A DNA stretch of 64,000 bases from Paraburkholderia sp. ZP32-5 (GCF_021390495.1 NZ_JAJEJP010000001.1:4030001-4094000); one strand, 5' to 3'. Counted from the stretch's first letter, positions 27,345-36,329 are shown. Numbers and translations: made by a program. Notes: generated by a model from the sequence alone, not told the origin.

Positions 27345-28103
27345 TTAGCTGAAGCTGAGTATCTGATTGGCGGACTGATCGTTCTTGTCGGCGTTTTCCA
27401 GCATCTGCGTCTGCATCTGGAACTGGCGCGCGTTGGTGATCATCGAGACCATCGCGCTGACCGGATTGACGTTGCTGCCTTCGAGCGACGCCGGCACGAC
27501 CGTGACGGTCGGATCGGCGTCGGCGGGGTTGCCGTCGGTGGTACGAAAGAGACCGTCATCGCCGCGCGTCAACGTCTGCGGATCGGGGTTCACGAGCTTC
27601 AGCTGATCGACGGTGACGACCGCGGTCGGCGGATCGCCCGGCGTCAACGCGGACACCGTGCCGTCCTTGCCGATCGTGATCTCCGCGCCCGGCGGCACCG
27701 ACACCGGCCCGCCGTTGCCGAGCACCACCTGGTTGGTGGCGTTGACGAGCTGGCCGTTTTCGTCGATGTGCAGATTGCCGGCGCGCGTGTACGCCTCGTT
27801 GCCGTCGGCGGTCTGCACCGTCAGCCAGCCCGGGCCCTCGACGGCGACGTCGAGCGGGTTGCCGGTCTGCTGGATCGGCCCCGGCGTGTAATCCGCGCCG
27901 GGCACCGACGACAGCACGAAGGTGCGGGTGGTGTCGTCGTTGATCGAACTGCCGTCGCCGAAGCCGAGCGGCACGGCGCGGAACGTCTCGAGCTGCGCGC
28001 GAAAGCCGGTGGTCGATGCGTTCGCGAGATTGTTCGCGACGATCGCCTGCTGTTCGAGCGCCTGGGCACTGCCCGACATCGCGGTGTAGATCAGCCGATC
28101 CAT
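27345..28103 (-). CDS. flgF: flagellar proximal rod protein FlgF
   Basis: A 252-residue rod protein (MDRLIYTAMSGSAQALEQQA; NNLANASTTGFRAQLE) with the C-terminal segment NVNPVSAMVSMITNARQFQM. It lies between flgE and flgG as in most flg operons. 17 bases after flgE. Confidence 0.95.
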   Translation of the reverse strand: MDRLIYTAMSGSAQALEQQAIVANNLANASTTGFRAQLETFRAVPLGFGDGSSINDDTTRTFVLSSVPGADYTPGPIQQTGNPLDVAVEGPGWLTVQTADGNEAYTRAGNLHIDENGQLVNATNQVVLGNGGPVSVPPGAEITIGKDGTVSALTPGDPPTAVVTVDQLKLVNPDPQTLTRGDDGLFRTTDGNPADADPTVTVVPASLEGSNVNPVSAMVSMITNARQFQMQTQMLENADKNDQSANQILSFS

Positions 28104-28120
28104 GAGGAGGCCCCGTTTGC

Positions 28121-29656
28121 TTACAGGTTGATCAGCGTCTGGTCGACGGTCTGCTGGGTCTTGATCGTCTGCGCGTTCGCCTGATAGTTGCGCTGCGCGG
28201 TGATCAGGTTGACCAGCTCGCTCGTCAGATCGACGTTCGAGTTTTCGACCGCGCCGCCTTGCAGCACGCCGTGGTTGGTCGAGCCCGGCGCGGAGATCTG
28301 CGCGACGCCCGATGCCGAGGTCTGCCCGTATTCGTTGTTGCCCAGATCGACGAGGCCGTTCTCATTCGAGAAGTTCGCGAGCACGACCTGACCAAGCGCG
28401 GCGGTCTGGCCGTTCGAGTAGTTGCCGGTCAGCGTGCCGTCGGCGCCGACCGTGAAGCTGGTCAACTCGCCAGCGGCGAAGCCGTCGGTCGACAGGCTGT
28501 TCACGCCGTCCTTGCCGCCGTACTGCGTGGTGTCGGACAGGTCGAGCGTCAGGTTCTGCGGCGTCGACGAACCGTCGCTGGTCGGGATCGACAGTGCGAA
28601 CTGGCCGACCGTCGTGGTGGCCGTGAAGGTCGGCGGGCTCGCCAGCGGCAGATCGGCCTGGCTCGTGCTGACCAGATTGCCCGACGAGTCGAAGTTCATC
28701 TGGCCGATCAGCGACGCGGTACCGGTCGACGTGCCCGCATAGACGTTCCACGTGCCGGCCGACGTCTTGGCGAAATACATGTTGACCGTCGACGAGCCGC
28801 CGAGCGAATCGTAGACCGTCGTGCTGGTCGAGTAGTTATAGGTCTTCGAGCTGTTCTGGTTGAACGCGGTTGCGTTCGGCGTCACGGTGTACGAGTCGCC
28901 GTTGGCCGGCGCGCCACTGAACGTGATGCTTTCGCCGTTGCCGAGCGTGATCGGGCTGCCGGCGGTGAAAGTCTGCGATGCCGACGTCGTGCCGAGCGTG
29001 TTGTCGGTGACCGTGTAGGTCGTCGCGCTCGTGAAGTTGATCGTGTAGTTGTCGGTATTGGTACCGGCGGCGCCGTTCGTGATCGATGCGCCGGTCGTGC
29101 TCAGCGTGCCGGTGTTACCCGCGCTCGCCGTCACGGTCGGTGCGCCGAGCATCAGGTCGTCCTGCGCGCCCAGGTTCAGGCCGGCGGTGATCGTGGTGGA
29201 CGGCGTCGGTGCGATGTTCGCGGTCGGCACCTTCAGCGGTACGGTCTGCGCGGTGTTGATGACGCCCGAGCTGTCGGCGGCGTAGCCCATCAGATCCAGA
29301 CCCTGCGCGTTCGTGATGAAGCCGTTCTTGTCGAGCTGGAACACGCCGTTACGCGAATAGGTCAACGTGCCATTGTTCGACATCTGGAAGAAGCCGTTGC
29401 CGTTGATCGCGATGTTCAACGCCTGGTTGGTCGTCGTCAGCGTGCCTTGCGAGAACTGCTGCTGCACTTCGGACATCTGCGTGCCGATGCCGATCTGCTG
29501 GCTCACCGCCGTCGCGACGGAATTCGCGTACAGGTCGGCGAATTCGGCGGTGCCGCTCTTGAAGCCGACGGTGTTGGCGTTGGCAATGTTGTTGCCGATC
29601 ACGTCGAGATCGCTCGACGACGCCGCCAGACCGCTCAAACCTTGTTGGTAACCCAT
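28121..29656 (-). CDS. flgE: flagellar hook protein FlgE
   Basis: A 511-residue hook subunit, longer than the roughly 400-residue enteric form, due to extra Thr/Ser/Gly-rich beta sequence in the surface domains (about residues 170-290). The ends are conserved: GYQQGLSGLAASSSDLDVIG, NNIANANTVGFKSGTAEFAD and NVDLTSELVNLITAQRNYQA. Secreted by the flagellar export gate with FlgD capping. Confidence 0.96.
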   Translation of the reverse strand: MGYQQGLSGLAASSSDLDVIGNNIANANTVGFKSGTAEFADLYANSVATAVSQQIGIGTQMSEVQQQFSQGTLTTTNQALNIAINGNGFFQMSNNGTLTYSRNGVFQLDKNGFITNAQGLDLMGYAADSSGVINTAQTVPLKVPTANIAPTPSTTITAGLNLGAQDDLMLGAPTVTASAGNTGTLSTTGASITNGAAGTNTDNYTINFTSATTYTVTDNTLGTTSASQTFTAGSPITLGNGESITFSGAPANGDSYTVTPNATAFNQNSSKTYNYSTSTTVYDSLGGSSTVNMYFAKTSAGTWNVYAGTSTGTASLIGQMNFDSSGNLVSTSQADLPLASPPTFTATTTVGQFALSIPTSDGSSTPQNLTLDLSDTTQYGGKDGVNSLSTDGFAAGELTSFTVGADGTLTGNYSNGQTAALGQVVLANFSNENGLVDLGNNEYGQTSASGVAQISAPGSTNHGVLQGGAVENSNVDLTSELVNLITAQRNYQANAQTIKTQQTVDQTLINL

Positions 29657-29708
29657 GAGGTGCTCCGTATCTGCAAAATCGTTATTGAATTGATCGGACT
29701 GATCTGGC

Positions 29709-30431
29709 TTAGAGGATGGCGGCGACGCTCGTCAGGCCAACGGTCGAACCGTTCGACAGCACGAGCCCGGCGCTACCGTCCGGCTGCGTGACGACGCTCT
29801 CGACGGTCTGGCCGGTGAGCGTGGTGGCGGTCGCCGGCTGGCCGTTGATCGTGCCGGTCGCGGTAATCGTGTAAGTGCCGTCGGGCAGCGTGTTGCCCGA
29901 CGTGTCGGTCGGCGTCCAGCCCACCGGAATCGTGCCTGCCGACTGCTTGCCGAGATCGATCGTGTTGACGATCGTGCCGGCCGAGTTCTTGACGACCACC
30001 TGCAGGTCGCTGACGTCGTTGGCCAGCGTGACGCCGAACGCGCCCGCCTTGCCGCTCGCCACCGCGATCGAGTCGCCCGGCGCGAGCACGGTCGAACCGA
30101 TCAGCAGCGCCGACTGCGACGTCTGGCCGGCCGTCAGCTGCGCCGACAACGAGCTGAGCGACGCGTTGAGCTGGCCGATGCCCTGCACCGTGCTGATCTG
30201 CGCGAGCTGCGAGGTCATCTGCGAGCTGTCCATCGGATTGGTCGGATCCTGGTTCTGCAGCTGCGTGACCAGCAGTTGCAGAAACGTCTGCTGCAAAGCG
30301 GCGGGTGAAGTGCCCGCGGTGCTGCCCGTCGACCCGGTCGCGCCCGATGCGCTGTTCGTGCCGTTCATCGTGTCGAGCAGCGTTTGCGACACGCCCGTGC
30401 CGTTGCTGCCGATCGTGGTGTTGGTGGTCAA
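29709..30431 (-). CDS. flgD: flagellar hook assembly protein FlgD
   Basis: A 240-residue hook-cap scaffold. The conserved N-terminal stretch (TFLQLLVTQLQNQDPTNPMD, then SSQMTSQLAQISTVQGI) is followed by the FlgD Ig-like and Tudor-like domains (LPDGTYTITATGTINGQPAT). It is discarded when the hook is complete. 11 bases after flgC. Confidence 0.95.
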   Translation of the reverse strand: MTTNTTIGSNGTGVSQTLLDTMNGTNSASGATGSTGSTAGTSPAALQQTFLQLLVTQLQNQDPTNPMDSSQMTSQLAQISTVQGIGQLNASLSSLSAQLTAGQTSQSALLIGSTVLAPGDSIAVASGKAGAFGVTLANDVSDLQVVVKNSAGTIVNTIDLGKQSAGTIPVGWTPTDTSGNTLPDGTYTITATGTINGQPATATTLTGQTVESVVTQPDGSAGLVLSNGSTVGLTSVAAIL

Positions 30432-30442
30432 GACGGTTCTCC

Positions 30443-30868
30443 TCAGGTTCCGATCGTGAGCGTTTTCAGCATCAGGGCTTTAGCGGTGTTCAGCGTTTCG
30501 ACGTTGGCCTGATACGAGCGCGAAGCCGAGATCATGTTGACCATTTCCTGCACCGGGTCGACGTTGGGCAGCGTCACGTAGCCGTCGGCGTTGGCGGCCG
30601 GGTTGCCGGGTTCGTACGCGGTCTTCATCGGCGACGGATCGTCGATCACGCCGGTGACCTGCACGCCGCCGACCTGCTGGCCGGAGGCCGTGCGCGCGCC
30701 GCCGAGCGGATCGACCGCGAACACGACCTGCTTGGCCTTGTACGGCTGGCCGTCCGGGCCGGTCGTGCTGTCCGCGTTGGCGAGGTTCGACGCCGTCACG
30801 TTCAGCCGCTGCGACTGCGCCGACATCGCGGAGCCCGCGACTCCAAAAATATTCATCAGGGATGGCAT
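30443..30868 (-). CDS. flgC: flagellar proximal rod protein FlgC
   Basis: A 141-residue rod protein ([40 protein letters not shown]) with the C-terminal helix [20 protein letters not shown]. The ATG follows GTCAGGAAAC. It is separated from flgB by an unusual 267-bp untranslated stretch, although the two are normally almost adjacent. Confidence 0.95.
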   Translation of the reverse strand: MPSLMNIFGVAGSAMSAQSQRLNVTASNLANADSTTGPDGQPYKAKQVVFAVDPLGGARTASGQQVGGVQVTGVIDDPSPMKTAYEPGNPAANADGYVTLPNVDPVQEMVNMISASRSYQANVETLNTAKALMLKTLTIGT

Positions 30869-31135
30869 GTTTCCTGACCTCTCCTGCCGGTTCGCACCGG
30901 CTTTACGTTAATCCCGTAGCGCTTCTGTTGTTGTCCGCTGCTGCGTGTGCGTTGTTTGCGTGTTGCTTGCGTCTTTGAGTGTGGGTCGCGCGGGTTGCGT
31001 TGCGCGAGCTGCTTCTCCGTCCGGGTCATCGCGCCGCGCCGTGTACTGCGTGCGCTTTACGTGTGCTTTACGTGCCCGGTTTATAGATGTGTTGGTGTGT
31101 CTTGTACCTGCCTGTGTCCGCTGTCGGCTGCGCCG
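30869..31135. other. 267-bp spacer between flgB and flgC
   Basis: No gene is visible on either strand. On the coding (minus) strand it is rich in A and C, with repeated ACGTAAAGC strings near 31050-31075 and a third ACGTAAAGC near 30900. It would be a long, probably unstructured leader for flgC inside the flgB operon. Confidence 0.6.
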
Positions 31136-31633
31136 TTAGCTGCCCGACGTGATCGCCGACAGCATCGTCTTGATCTGGTTCGACACGACCGTCATGCCCG
31201 ATTCGAAGTGCAGCGTGTTGTCGGCGAACTGCACGCGCTCGGTGTCGATATCGACCGTGTTGCCGTCGAGCGCGGGCTGCTGCGGAATCCGGTATTGCAG
31301 GCTGCCGTAGTCGTCGGGGCTGCCGCCCGTCGCCGTCAGCGTGGTCTTGCCGCTCATGTGGCCGGGTTCGGTCGCCGACATCGACATGCCGCTCGTCACG
31401 CCGGCCGGCTGCGTCATCGCGAGCGTCGAGCTGTTCGACGCGCCGTGGCCGGCGCTGCCGCCGCCGGCTTTCTTCAGCGCGCCGGCGAGCGACGACGCGA
31501 AGTCGACATCGCGTGCCTTGTACCCAGGGGTGTCGGCGTTCGCGATATTCGACGACAGCAGTTCCTGCCGGTACGCGCGCACATCCATCGCCTGCCGGCC
31601 GAACGCGAATTCGGCATCGAGTTTGTCCAGCAT
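31136..31633 (-). CDS. flgB: flagellar proximal rod protein FlgB
   Basis: A 165-residue rod protein with ALDVRAYRQELLSSNIANAD-type N-terminus (MDVRAYRQELLSSNIANADT, PGYKARDVDF) and C-terminal ADNTLHFESGMTVVSNQI. The start is ATG 31633 (GGGAGATTTCT upstream), not the first start of the longer frame. First gene of flgB-J; diverges from flgA. Confidence 0.95.
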   Translation of the reverse strand: MLDKLDAEFAFGRQAMDVRAYRQELLSSNIANADTPGYKARDVDFASSLAGALKKAGGGSAGHGASNSSTLAMTQPAGVTSGMSMSATEPGHMSGKTTLTATGGSPDDYGSLQYRIPQQPALDGNTVDIDTERVQFADNTLHFESGMTVVSNQIKTMLSAITSGS

Positions 31634-31756
31634 AGAAATCTCCCGAGAGCGTTCCCGAAACCTTTCCATGCGTGCGTCGAACGATCGGCGCGGCCGGCGG
31701 AAAGGCCTTTTTGCATGAGGTGCATCTTATGGGCCGGGCGCAAGCCGCAATCGGAC

Positions 31757-31786
31757 GAATAACCGGGAAAGGGGGCTTCTATTCAA
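31757..31786. promoter_or_regulatory. candidate FlhDC-type class II site between flgB and flgA
   Basis: GAATAA, 17 bases, TATTCAA: inverted half-sites (GAATA/TATTC). It lies 124 bp upstream of flgB and 66 bp upstream of flgA, in the shared divergent region. It has the same spacing as the flhB site. Confidence 0.5.
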
Positions 31787-31851
31787 CGCTTGCGCGAAAA
31801 GGGTGCTCTCTAGAATGCAAGGCGTACCGATGCATTCGATGGAGACACGCG

Positions 31852-33360
31852 ATGGACCAGCCCACTTCCGCCTTGCCGCAGCGCGCAGATCGCTCGGCGG
31901 AATGTCGCGTGGGCGTGGGTGCGGACTTTGCGCGCCTCGGTATTCGTCGCGTGAGCCGCTTCTTGGCGCGCGTTGCCACACGGTTGATCACGCGTTTTCT
32001 CACGCGCCTGATCGTCAACGTCGCACTGTGGGTCGCGGGCGGCATCGTGCTGCTGCCGGCGACGACCCACGCGCAGGACACCGGCGGCGGCCCGATCGTG
32101 ATCCCCGGGCCGGGTGAAAAGAATCCCGCCGCGCTGAACGACCTCGTGCAAAAGATCCAGACGCCGGCGCAACGCTCGGCCTCGGCCGCGTCGCTCAATG
32201 TCGCGACCGCGCAGTCGCTCGGCCGCGGGCCTACCCAACGTGACAACGACCCGTTCGCGCGTGCCGCGAACGCGGAAGGCGCGATCGTCGTTCCGGGGGC
32301 GGGTGATGCCCCCACCGCCCCGGCGATGATCCGCACGAACCTGAAACCGGACGCCAATGGCGTCGTGACGATTCCCGCGCCGGCCAGCACCGGGGCGTCG
32401 GGCGTCGCACGCGTTAATGTCGAAGCCGGTGCACGCACTGTTACTCCTGTCGTCGTCACACCAGCGGCGAACGGTGCAAGCGCTGCCGCCGGCATGGCCA
32501 CGCGACCAGTCGATGCGAACGCGCCGCAAGGCGGCTTCGACAGCCTCGCATCGCGCGGTGAGCCGCCTGAATTCGGCGCGAACGGCAAACCGATCGCCAG
32601 CGCGCAGCCAGCCAGCACCTCGGCCACGACAATCGCGAGAGCCCAGGCGTCCATACGCCAGCCGGCGCTCGCAAGCGCAACGAGAGCGACTCAGCCTCAA
32701 CCTCAAACGGCGGCGGCCACGCCCGCGCCGTTGCCCGGCCAGCAGGATCCGGAAGCGATCCACGCGACCGCGCTCGCGTTTTTGCAGCAGCAGGCGGTCG
32801 GCCTGCCCGGCAAGGTCGAGATCAGCGTCGCGCCCGCGTTTCCGCGCGGCCTCGCCGCGTGCGCATCGCTCGAACCGTTCATGCCGACCGGCTCGCGCCT
32901 GTGGGGCCGCATGACGGTCGGCGTGCGCTGTGCCGGCGAACGGCCATGGACGATCTACCTGCAGGCGCGCGTCAGCGTGCATGCGACCTACTATCTCGCG
33001 TCGCGCGCGATGGCGCCCGGCGACGTGCTGAGCGCCGCCGATCTCGTCGCGCGCGACGGCGACCTGACCGGTCTGCCGCAGGCCGTCGTCACCGATCCGT
33101 CACAGGCGGTCGGCTCGGTATCGCTGGTGCGGATTGCGGGCGGCATGCCACTGCGGCGCGACATGCTGAAAAGCGCGTCGGCGGTGACGATCGGCCAGAC
33201 CGTGCGGGTCGTGGCGGCCGGCGACGGCTTCTCGATTTCGTCCGAAGGCAGCGCGATGAACAACGCGTCGCCGGGTCAGCAGGTGCGGGTGAAGACCGCG
33301 AACGGCCAGATCATCTCCGGCATCGTCAAGGACGGCGCCACGGTCGAGATCCAGATGTGA
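31852..33360 (+). CDS. flgA: flagellar basal body P-ring formation protein FlgA, extended
   Basis: A 502-residue FlgA, about twice the usual 220-240. An Arg-rich N-terminus leads to a hydrophobic signal segment ending ATTHA (about residue 73), then about 230 residues of Ala/Pro/Thr-rich, poorly conserved sequence. The C-terminal 200 residues hold the SAF-type FlgA domain (CASLEPFMPTGSRLWGRMTV, ARVSVHATYYLASRAMAPGD, ASPGQQVRVKTANGQIISGI). FlgA is the periplasmic chaperone of FlgI. ATG 31852 has GGAGA seven bases upstream. The extension has no recognisable domain. Confidence 0.93.
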   Translation: MDQPTSALPQRADRSAECRVGVGADFARLGIRRVSRFLARVATRLITRFLTRLIVNVALWVAGGIVLLPATTHAQDTGGGPIVIPGPGEKNPAALNDLVQKIQTPAQRSASAASLNVATAQSLGRGPTQRDNDPFARAANAEGAIVVPGAGDAPTAPAMIRTNLKPDANGVVTIPAPASTGASGVARVNVEAGARTVTPVVVTPAANGASAAAGMATRPVDANAPQGGFDSLASRGEPPEFGANGKPIASAQPASTSATTIARAQASIRQPALASATRATQPQPQTAAATPAPLPGQQDPEAIHATALAFLQQQAVGLPGKVEISVAPAFPRGLAACASLEPFMPTGSRLWGRMTVGVRCAGERPWTIYLQARVSVHATYYLASRAMAPGDVLSAADLVARDGDLTGLPQAVVTDPSQAVGSVSLVRIAGGMPLRRDMLKSASAVTIGQTVRVVAAGDGFSISSEGSAMNNASPGQQVRVKTANGQIISGIVKDGATVEIQM

Positions 33361-33511
33361 GCGAATTCGCGGCGATGAAGGAAGCGCGCGAGGCGGTTGT
33401 CCGGACGGCAGCAGAGGCGCCACCGGCGGCGCTCGCGGCGGATGCCGCACAGGCAGCATTGAAGGGGTCGGATGGCTCGGCGAAACCGGGTGTGAAGTGG
33501 AGCGATTGCGC

Positions 33512-33539
33512 TAAAGTTTTGATCAGCGGTTGCCGTTAT
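33512..33539 (+). promoter_or_regulatory. candidate sigma-28 promoter for flgMN
   Basis: TAAAGTTT (perfect -35), 12 bases, GCCGTTAT (six of eight), 28 bp before the flgM start. Places flgM under FliA control as well as any read-through from flgA. Confidence 0.75.
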
Positions 33540-33567
33540 CAGGATCAAATCGTTCAGGAAGCCAATC

Positions 33568-33921
33568 GTGAAAGTCGATTCCACCACCTCCTCGAGCCTG
33601 TCGGCATTGAAAGACGGCTTGTCCCGTTCGCAGCAGAGCGACGCCGCGCCGGCAACCGACGCCGCGCAGGGCGCGAACACGCCCGCGCCGGCCGCGGGCA
33701 GCAATTCGGGCGACGCGAGCGTGAACCTGTCGGGTCTGTCGCAGCACCTGCGCAGCCTCGCGGCATCCGGCTCGGCCGATATCGATATGGCGCATGTCGA
33801 GTCGATCAAGCAAGCCATCAAGGACGGCACGCTGCAGATCGACTCGGGCAAGATCGCCGACGGCGTGCTGCAGACGGCGCGCGACCTGTTGCAGAACAAA
33901 AATTCGTCGACCGGCAACTGA
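33568..33921 (+). CDS. flgM: anti-sigma-28 factor FlgM
   Basis: A 117-residue protein, disordered and Ala/Ser-rich in its first half, with the sigma-28-binding helices at the C-terminus (DIDMAHVESIKQAIKDGTLQ, IDSGKIADGVLQTARDLL). It holds FliA inactive until exported through the completed hook. Downstream of flgA and just before flgN, its usual place; own sigma-28-like promoter 28 bp upstream gives the known feedback. Confidence 0.93.
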   Translation: MKVDSTTSSSLSALKDGLSRSQQSDAAPATDAAQGANTPAPAAGSNSGDASVNLSGLSQHLRSLAASGSADIDMAHVESIKQAIKDGTLQIDSGKIADGVLQTARDLLQNKNSSTGN

Positions 33922-34015
33922 ACGGCACTTCGAAGTGCGGTGACGTGCCGGGCGGCATTCGACCAACCCGGCTCGCACGTTCTCCGCGAGCCAGCGCGCG
34001 TAGCGAGTTGCTGAC

Positions 34016-34462
34016 ATGAAAGACGCCCTGGTTGCTACCCTGATCGAAGAATATTCGACCGTCGAGGCGTTCGCCTCGGTCCTCACGCTCGAAACCAAAG
34101 CACTGACCGCGGTATCGCCGCTCGAGCAGCTGCCCGCCATCGTCGAAAAGAAAACCGAGCTGATCGGCGTACTCGCGAGGCTCGAAGCCGCGCGCGACGC
34201 GCAGCTGGCCGATCTGGGCTTCCCGGCCGGCTGGTCCGGCATGGAACTCGCGGCAAGCGGCGACACGCGCATCGCAACGCAGTGGAAACTGCTGCAAAAG
34301 GCCGCCGACCGCGCGCGGCGCGTCAACACCAACAACGGCGAACTGATCCGCGTGCGGATGGACTACAACCAGCGCGCGCTGGCGGCACTGCAGGTCAACG
34401 TGCCGCGCAAGGCCAGCCTGTATGGCCCCGACGGTCGCATTCCCGCTCACCTCGGACTCTGA
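34016..34462 (+). CDS. flgN: flagellar export chaperone FlgN
   Basis: A 148-residue helical protein (ALVATLIEEYSTVEAFASVL, TKALTAVSPLEQLPAIVEKK-type) with C-terminal NNGELIRVRMDYNQRALAAL, matching FlgN, chaperone of the junction proteins FlgK and FlgL. Located directly after flgM. No rho-independent terminator is obvious, although a 24-bp perfect palindrome follows at 34530. Confidence 0.9.
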   Translation: MKDALVATLIEEYSTVEAFASVLTLETKALTAVSPLEQLPAIVEKKTELIGVLARLEAARDAQLADLGFPAGWSGMELAASGDTRIATQWKLLQKAADRARRVNTNNGELIRVRMDYNQRALAALQVNVPRKASLYGPDGRIPAHLGL

Positions 34463-34819
34463 TTTCCGATTAACCGGGGCGGCGGCACCAGGCCGGCTCC
34501 GCTCCCCCGCCGCAAGACACGCCATGACAACGTCCGTCATCGATGACGGACGTGGGCCGTTTCCGCGCCGAACGGAACGGCCTTCGCCATTTTTTCTTCT
34601 CTCCCCGCGTTCCCTGTTCTCTCCTTCCTTCTTCCGCTACTACGCAGCAGCAGCGTTAGCCATCCGGCTAGCTGGCGCGCCGCGCCGTGTCACGTTGAAA
34701 TAACAACCCTGCCTGAGTTTTCGCCGGCGCTCCAGCTTCGATGTTGCCGCGCGCTAACAGGCGGAATTTTGTCTACTAGATAGGTTGTGTAATCGTGTGT
34801 ACGCTGGGAGGAATGATGT
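34463..34819. other. 357-bp gap between flgN and the hicAB locus
   Basis: No gene is seen. It contains a perfect 24-base palindrome at 34530-34553 (half-site ACGTCCGTCATC) without a T-run right after it, which might be a weak terminator or an operator. The last 60 bases are lower in GC and should hold the hicAB promoter. Confidence 0.6.
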
Positions 34820-35002
34820 ATGAACAGCGCCGAGGTCATCAAACTGATCCAGACCGACGGTTGGTGACTCGTCCGCGTAGCGGGCAGCCACCATCATTTT
34901 CGGCACGCGGGAAAACAAGGTCTCGTCACCATTCCGCATCCAAAAAAGGATCTGCCGCCCGGCACCCTGAACAGCATATTGAAACAGGCGGGGCTCAAAT
35001 GA
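34820..35002 (+). pseudogene. hicA: hicA toxin gene with premature stop
   Basis: In one frame the 60 codons read as a HicA-type double-stranded RNA-binding mRNA interferase: MNSAEVIKLIQTDGW, a TGA at codon 16 (34865-34867), then LVRVAGSHHHFRHAGK and GLVTIPHPKKDLPPGT and SILKQAGLK. The catalytic histidine in GSHHHF is downstream of the stop. A CGA-to-TGA change would explain it, since Arg or Tyr is common at that position. GGGAGGA precedes the ATG; the stop overlaps hicB as ATGA. A 15-residue peptide is all that would be made unless TGA is read through. Confidence 0.85.
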
Positions 35003-35409
35003 AGCATCTGATCTTTCCGATCGCTATCGAACCTGGAGACAGCAAGCACGCATTCGGCGTGGTCGTACCGGACATCCCGGGCTGCTACTCCGCGGGCGAT
35101 ACGATCGAGGAAGCCTATACAAACGCGCGGCAAGCCATCGAATCGCATCTCGAAGCGCTGCTCGACGAAGGTCTGCCGCTTCCCGATGCGGCAACACTCA
35201 GCGAGCATCAGCGCAATCCGGAGTTCGCGGGTTTTATGTGGGGCTTCGTCACGACGCGCAACATTCCGGCGTTGCGCCGCGCGATCCGTATCAACATCTC
35301 GCTGCCCGAAGTGCTCGTGCAGGAAATCGACACGTACGCGCAGGCGCGCGGTTTGTCGCGTTCGGCATTTCTCGCGTTGGCCGCCGAACACGAGATGGCT
35401 CGCGTGTGA
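34999..35409 (+). CDS. hicB: HicB family antitoxin
   Basis: A 136-residue antitoxin: N-terminal partial RNase H-like fold (AFGVVVPDIPGCYSAGDTIE, EAYTNARQAIESHLEALLDE) and C-terminal ribbon-helix-helix DNA-binding domain (AIRINISLPEVLVQEIDTYA, GLSRSAFLALAAEH). It is intact though its toxin partner is broken, so it may now act only as a transcription factor or as protection against related HicA toxins elsewhere. The start is the ATG overlapping hicA. It converges with fliA. Confidence 0.92.
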   Translation: MKHLIFPIAIEPGDSKHAFGVVVPDIPGCYSAGDTIEEAYTNARQAIESHLEALLDEGLPLPDAATLSEHQRNPEFAGFMWGFVTTRNIPALRRAIRINISLPEVLVQEIDTYAQARGLSRSAFLALAAEHEMARV

Positions 35410-35567
35410 CAGGCGCTGCGCGGCAGGTGCGCAGGTTGCGCGGCGAGTCTGCCGGCAACGCTCGCGCGGTGAGAAGACGGGTTGAAGGCGCGGCTTGAAA
35501 AGCGCGCGTCGACAGCGGCGGGTGAAACTATCGGAGAAAACGCGGCAGGCTCGCCGCAGGCAACACG

Positions 35568-36302
35568 TCAGTTGGCTTCGGCATTCGCCCAGGCCATTTC
35601 CTTCAGCCGAGCGCGCAGCCGCGCCACTGCCTGGCTGTGCAGCTGACATACACGCGATTCGCTGACTTCCATCACCGCACCGATTTCGCGCAGGTTCATG
35701 CCGCGCTCGTAGTACAGCGACATCAGCAGCTTTTCGCGTTCCGGCAAACGATCGATCGCTTCGACCAGCGCCGAGCGCAGGCTGTCGTCGAGCAGCGCGG
35801 AGAGCGGGTCCGAATGGTCCACGCAGTAGCGGTCCAGAAACGGCTCGTCGTCGGCGGAACGGTCGAAGTCTTCGTAATAGATCAGCTGGCTGCCGTGCAG
35901 GTCCTGCAGCATCGACTGATATTCATCGAGCGGCATCTGTAGATGTTCGGCGATCTCAGCCTCGCTCGCCGAGCGGCCGAGGTTCTGTTCGACCTTGTGC
36001 ACGGCCGTTTCCACTTCGCGCGACGTGCGGCGCAAGCTGCGCGGCAACCAGTCGTTGCTGCGCAGCTCGTCGAGCATCGCGCCGCGAATGCGCTGGCTGG
36101 CATAGGTCTCGAACTGCGCGCCCTGGTCTTCCTTGTAGCGGCCGGCCGCATCCAGCAAGCCGATCATGCCGGCCTGGATCAGATCGTCGAGATCGACGCT
36201 CGCCGGCATTTTCGCGACAAGCTGCAAGCCGAGTCGACGCACGAGCGGTGCGTACTTCGTCAGAACTTCAGCCTGAGAAATCTTTCCCTGAGCGTTATAC
36301 AT
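35568..36302 (-). CDS. fliA: RNA polymerase sigma factor FliA (sigma-28)
   Basis: A 244-residue sigma-70 family factor: region 2 (VDLDDLIQAGMIGLLDAAGR, FETYASQRIRGAMLDELR), region 3 (LGRSASEAEIAEHLQM) and region 4 (ALVEAIDRLPEREKLLMSLY, LREIGAVMEVSESRVCQLHS). Drives late flagellar promoters and is held by FlgM. Last gene of flhB-flhA-flhF-flhG-fliA; 27 bp after flhG with GGGGAGCACG before the ATG. Confidence 0.97.
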   Translation of the reverse strand: MYNAQGKISQAEVLTKYAPLVRRLGLQLVAKMPASVDLDDLIQAGMIGLLDAAGRYKEDQGAQFETYASQRIRGAMLDELRSNDWLPRSLRRTSREVETAVHKVEQNLGRSASEAEIAEHLQMPLDEYQSMLQDLHGSQLIYYEDFDRSADDEPFLDRYCVDHSDPLSALLDDSLRSALVEAIDRLPEREKLLMSLYYERGMNLREIGAVMEVSESRVCQLHSQAVARLRARLKEMAWANAEAN

Positions 36303-36329
36303 CGTGCTCCCCTTGTCCCCGTGCGCCTG

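Noticed and set aside
34795-34998. Frame extending hicB upstream
   Set aside because: It runs through hicA in another frame; HicB homology begins at 34999, where ATGA coupling gives a natural start.
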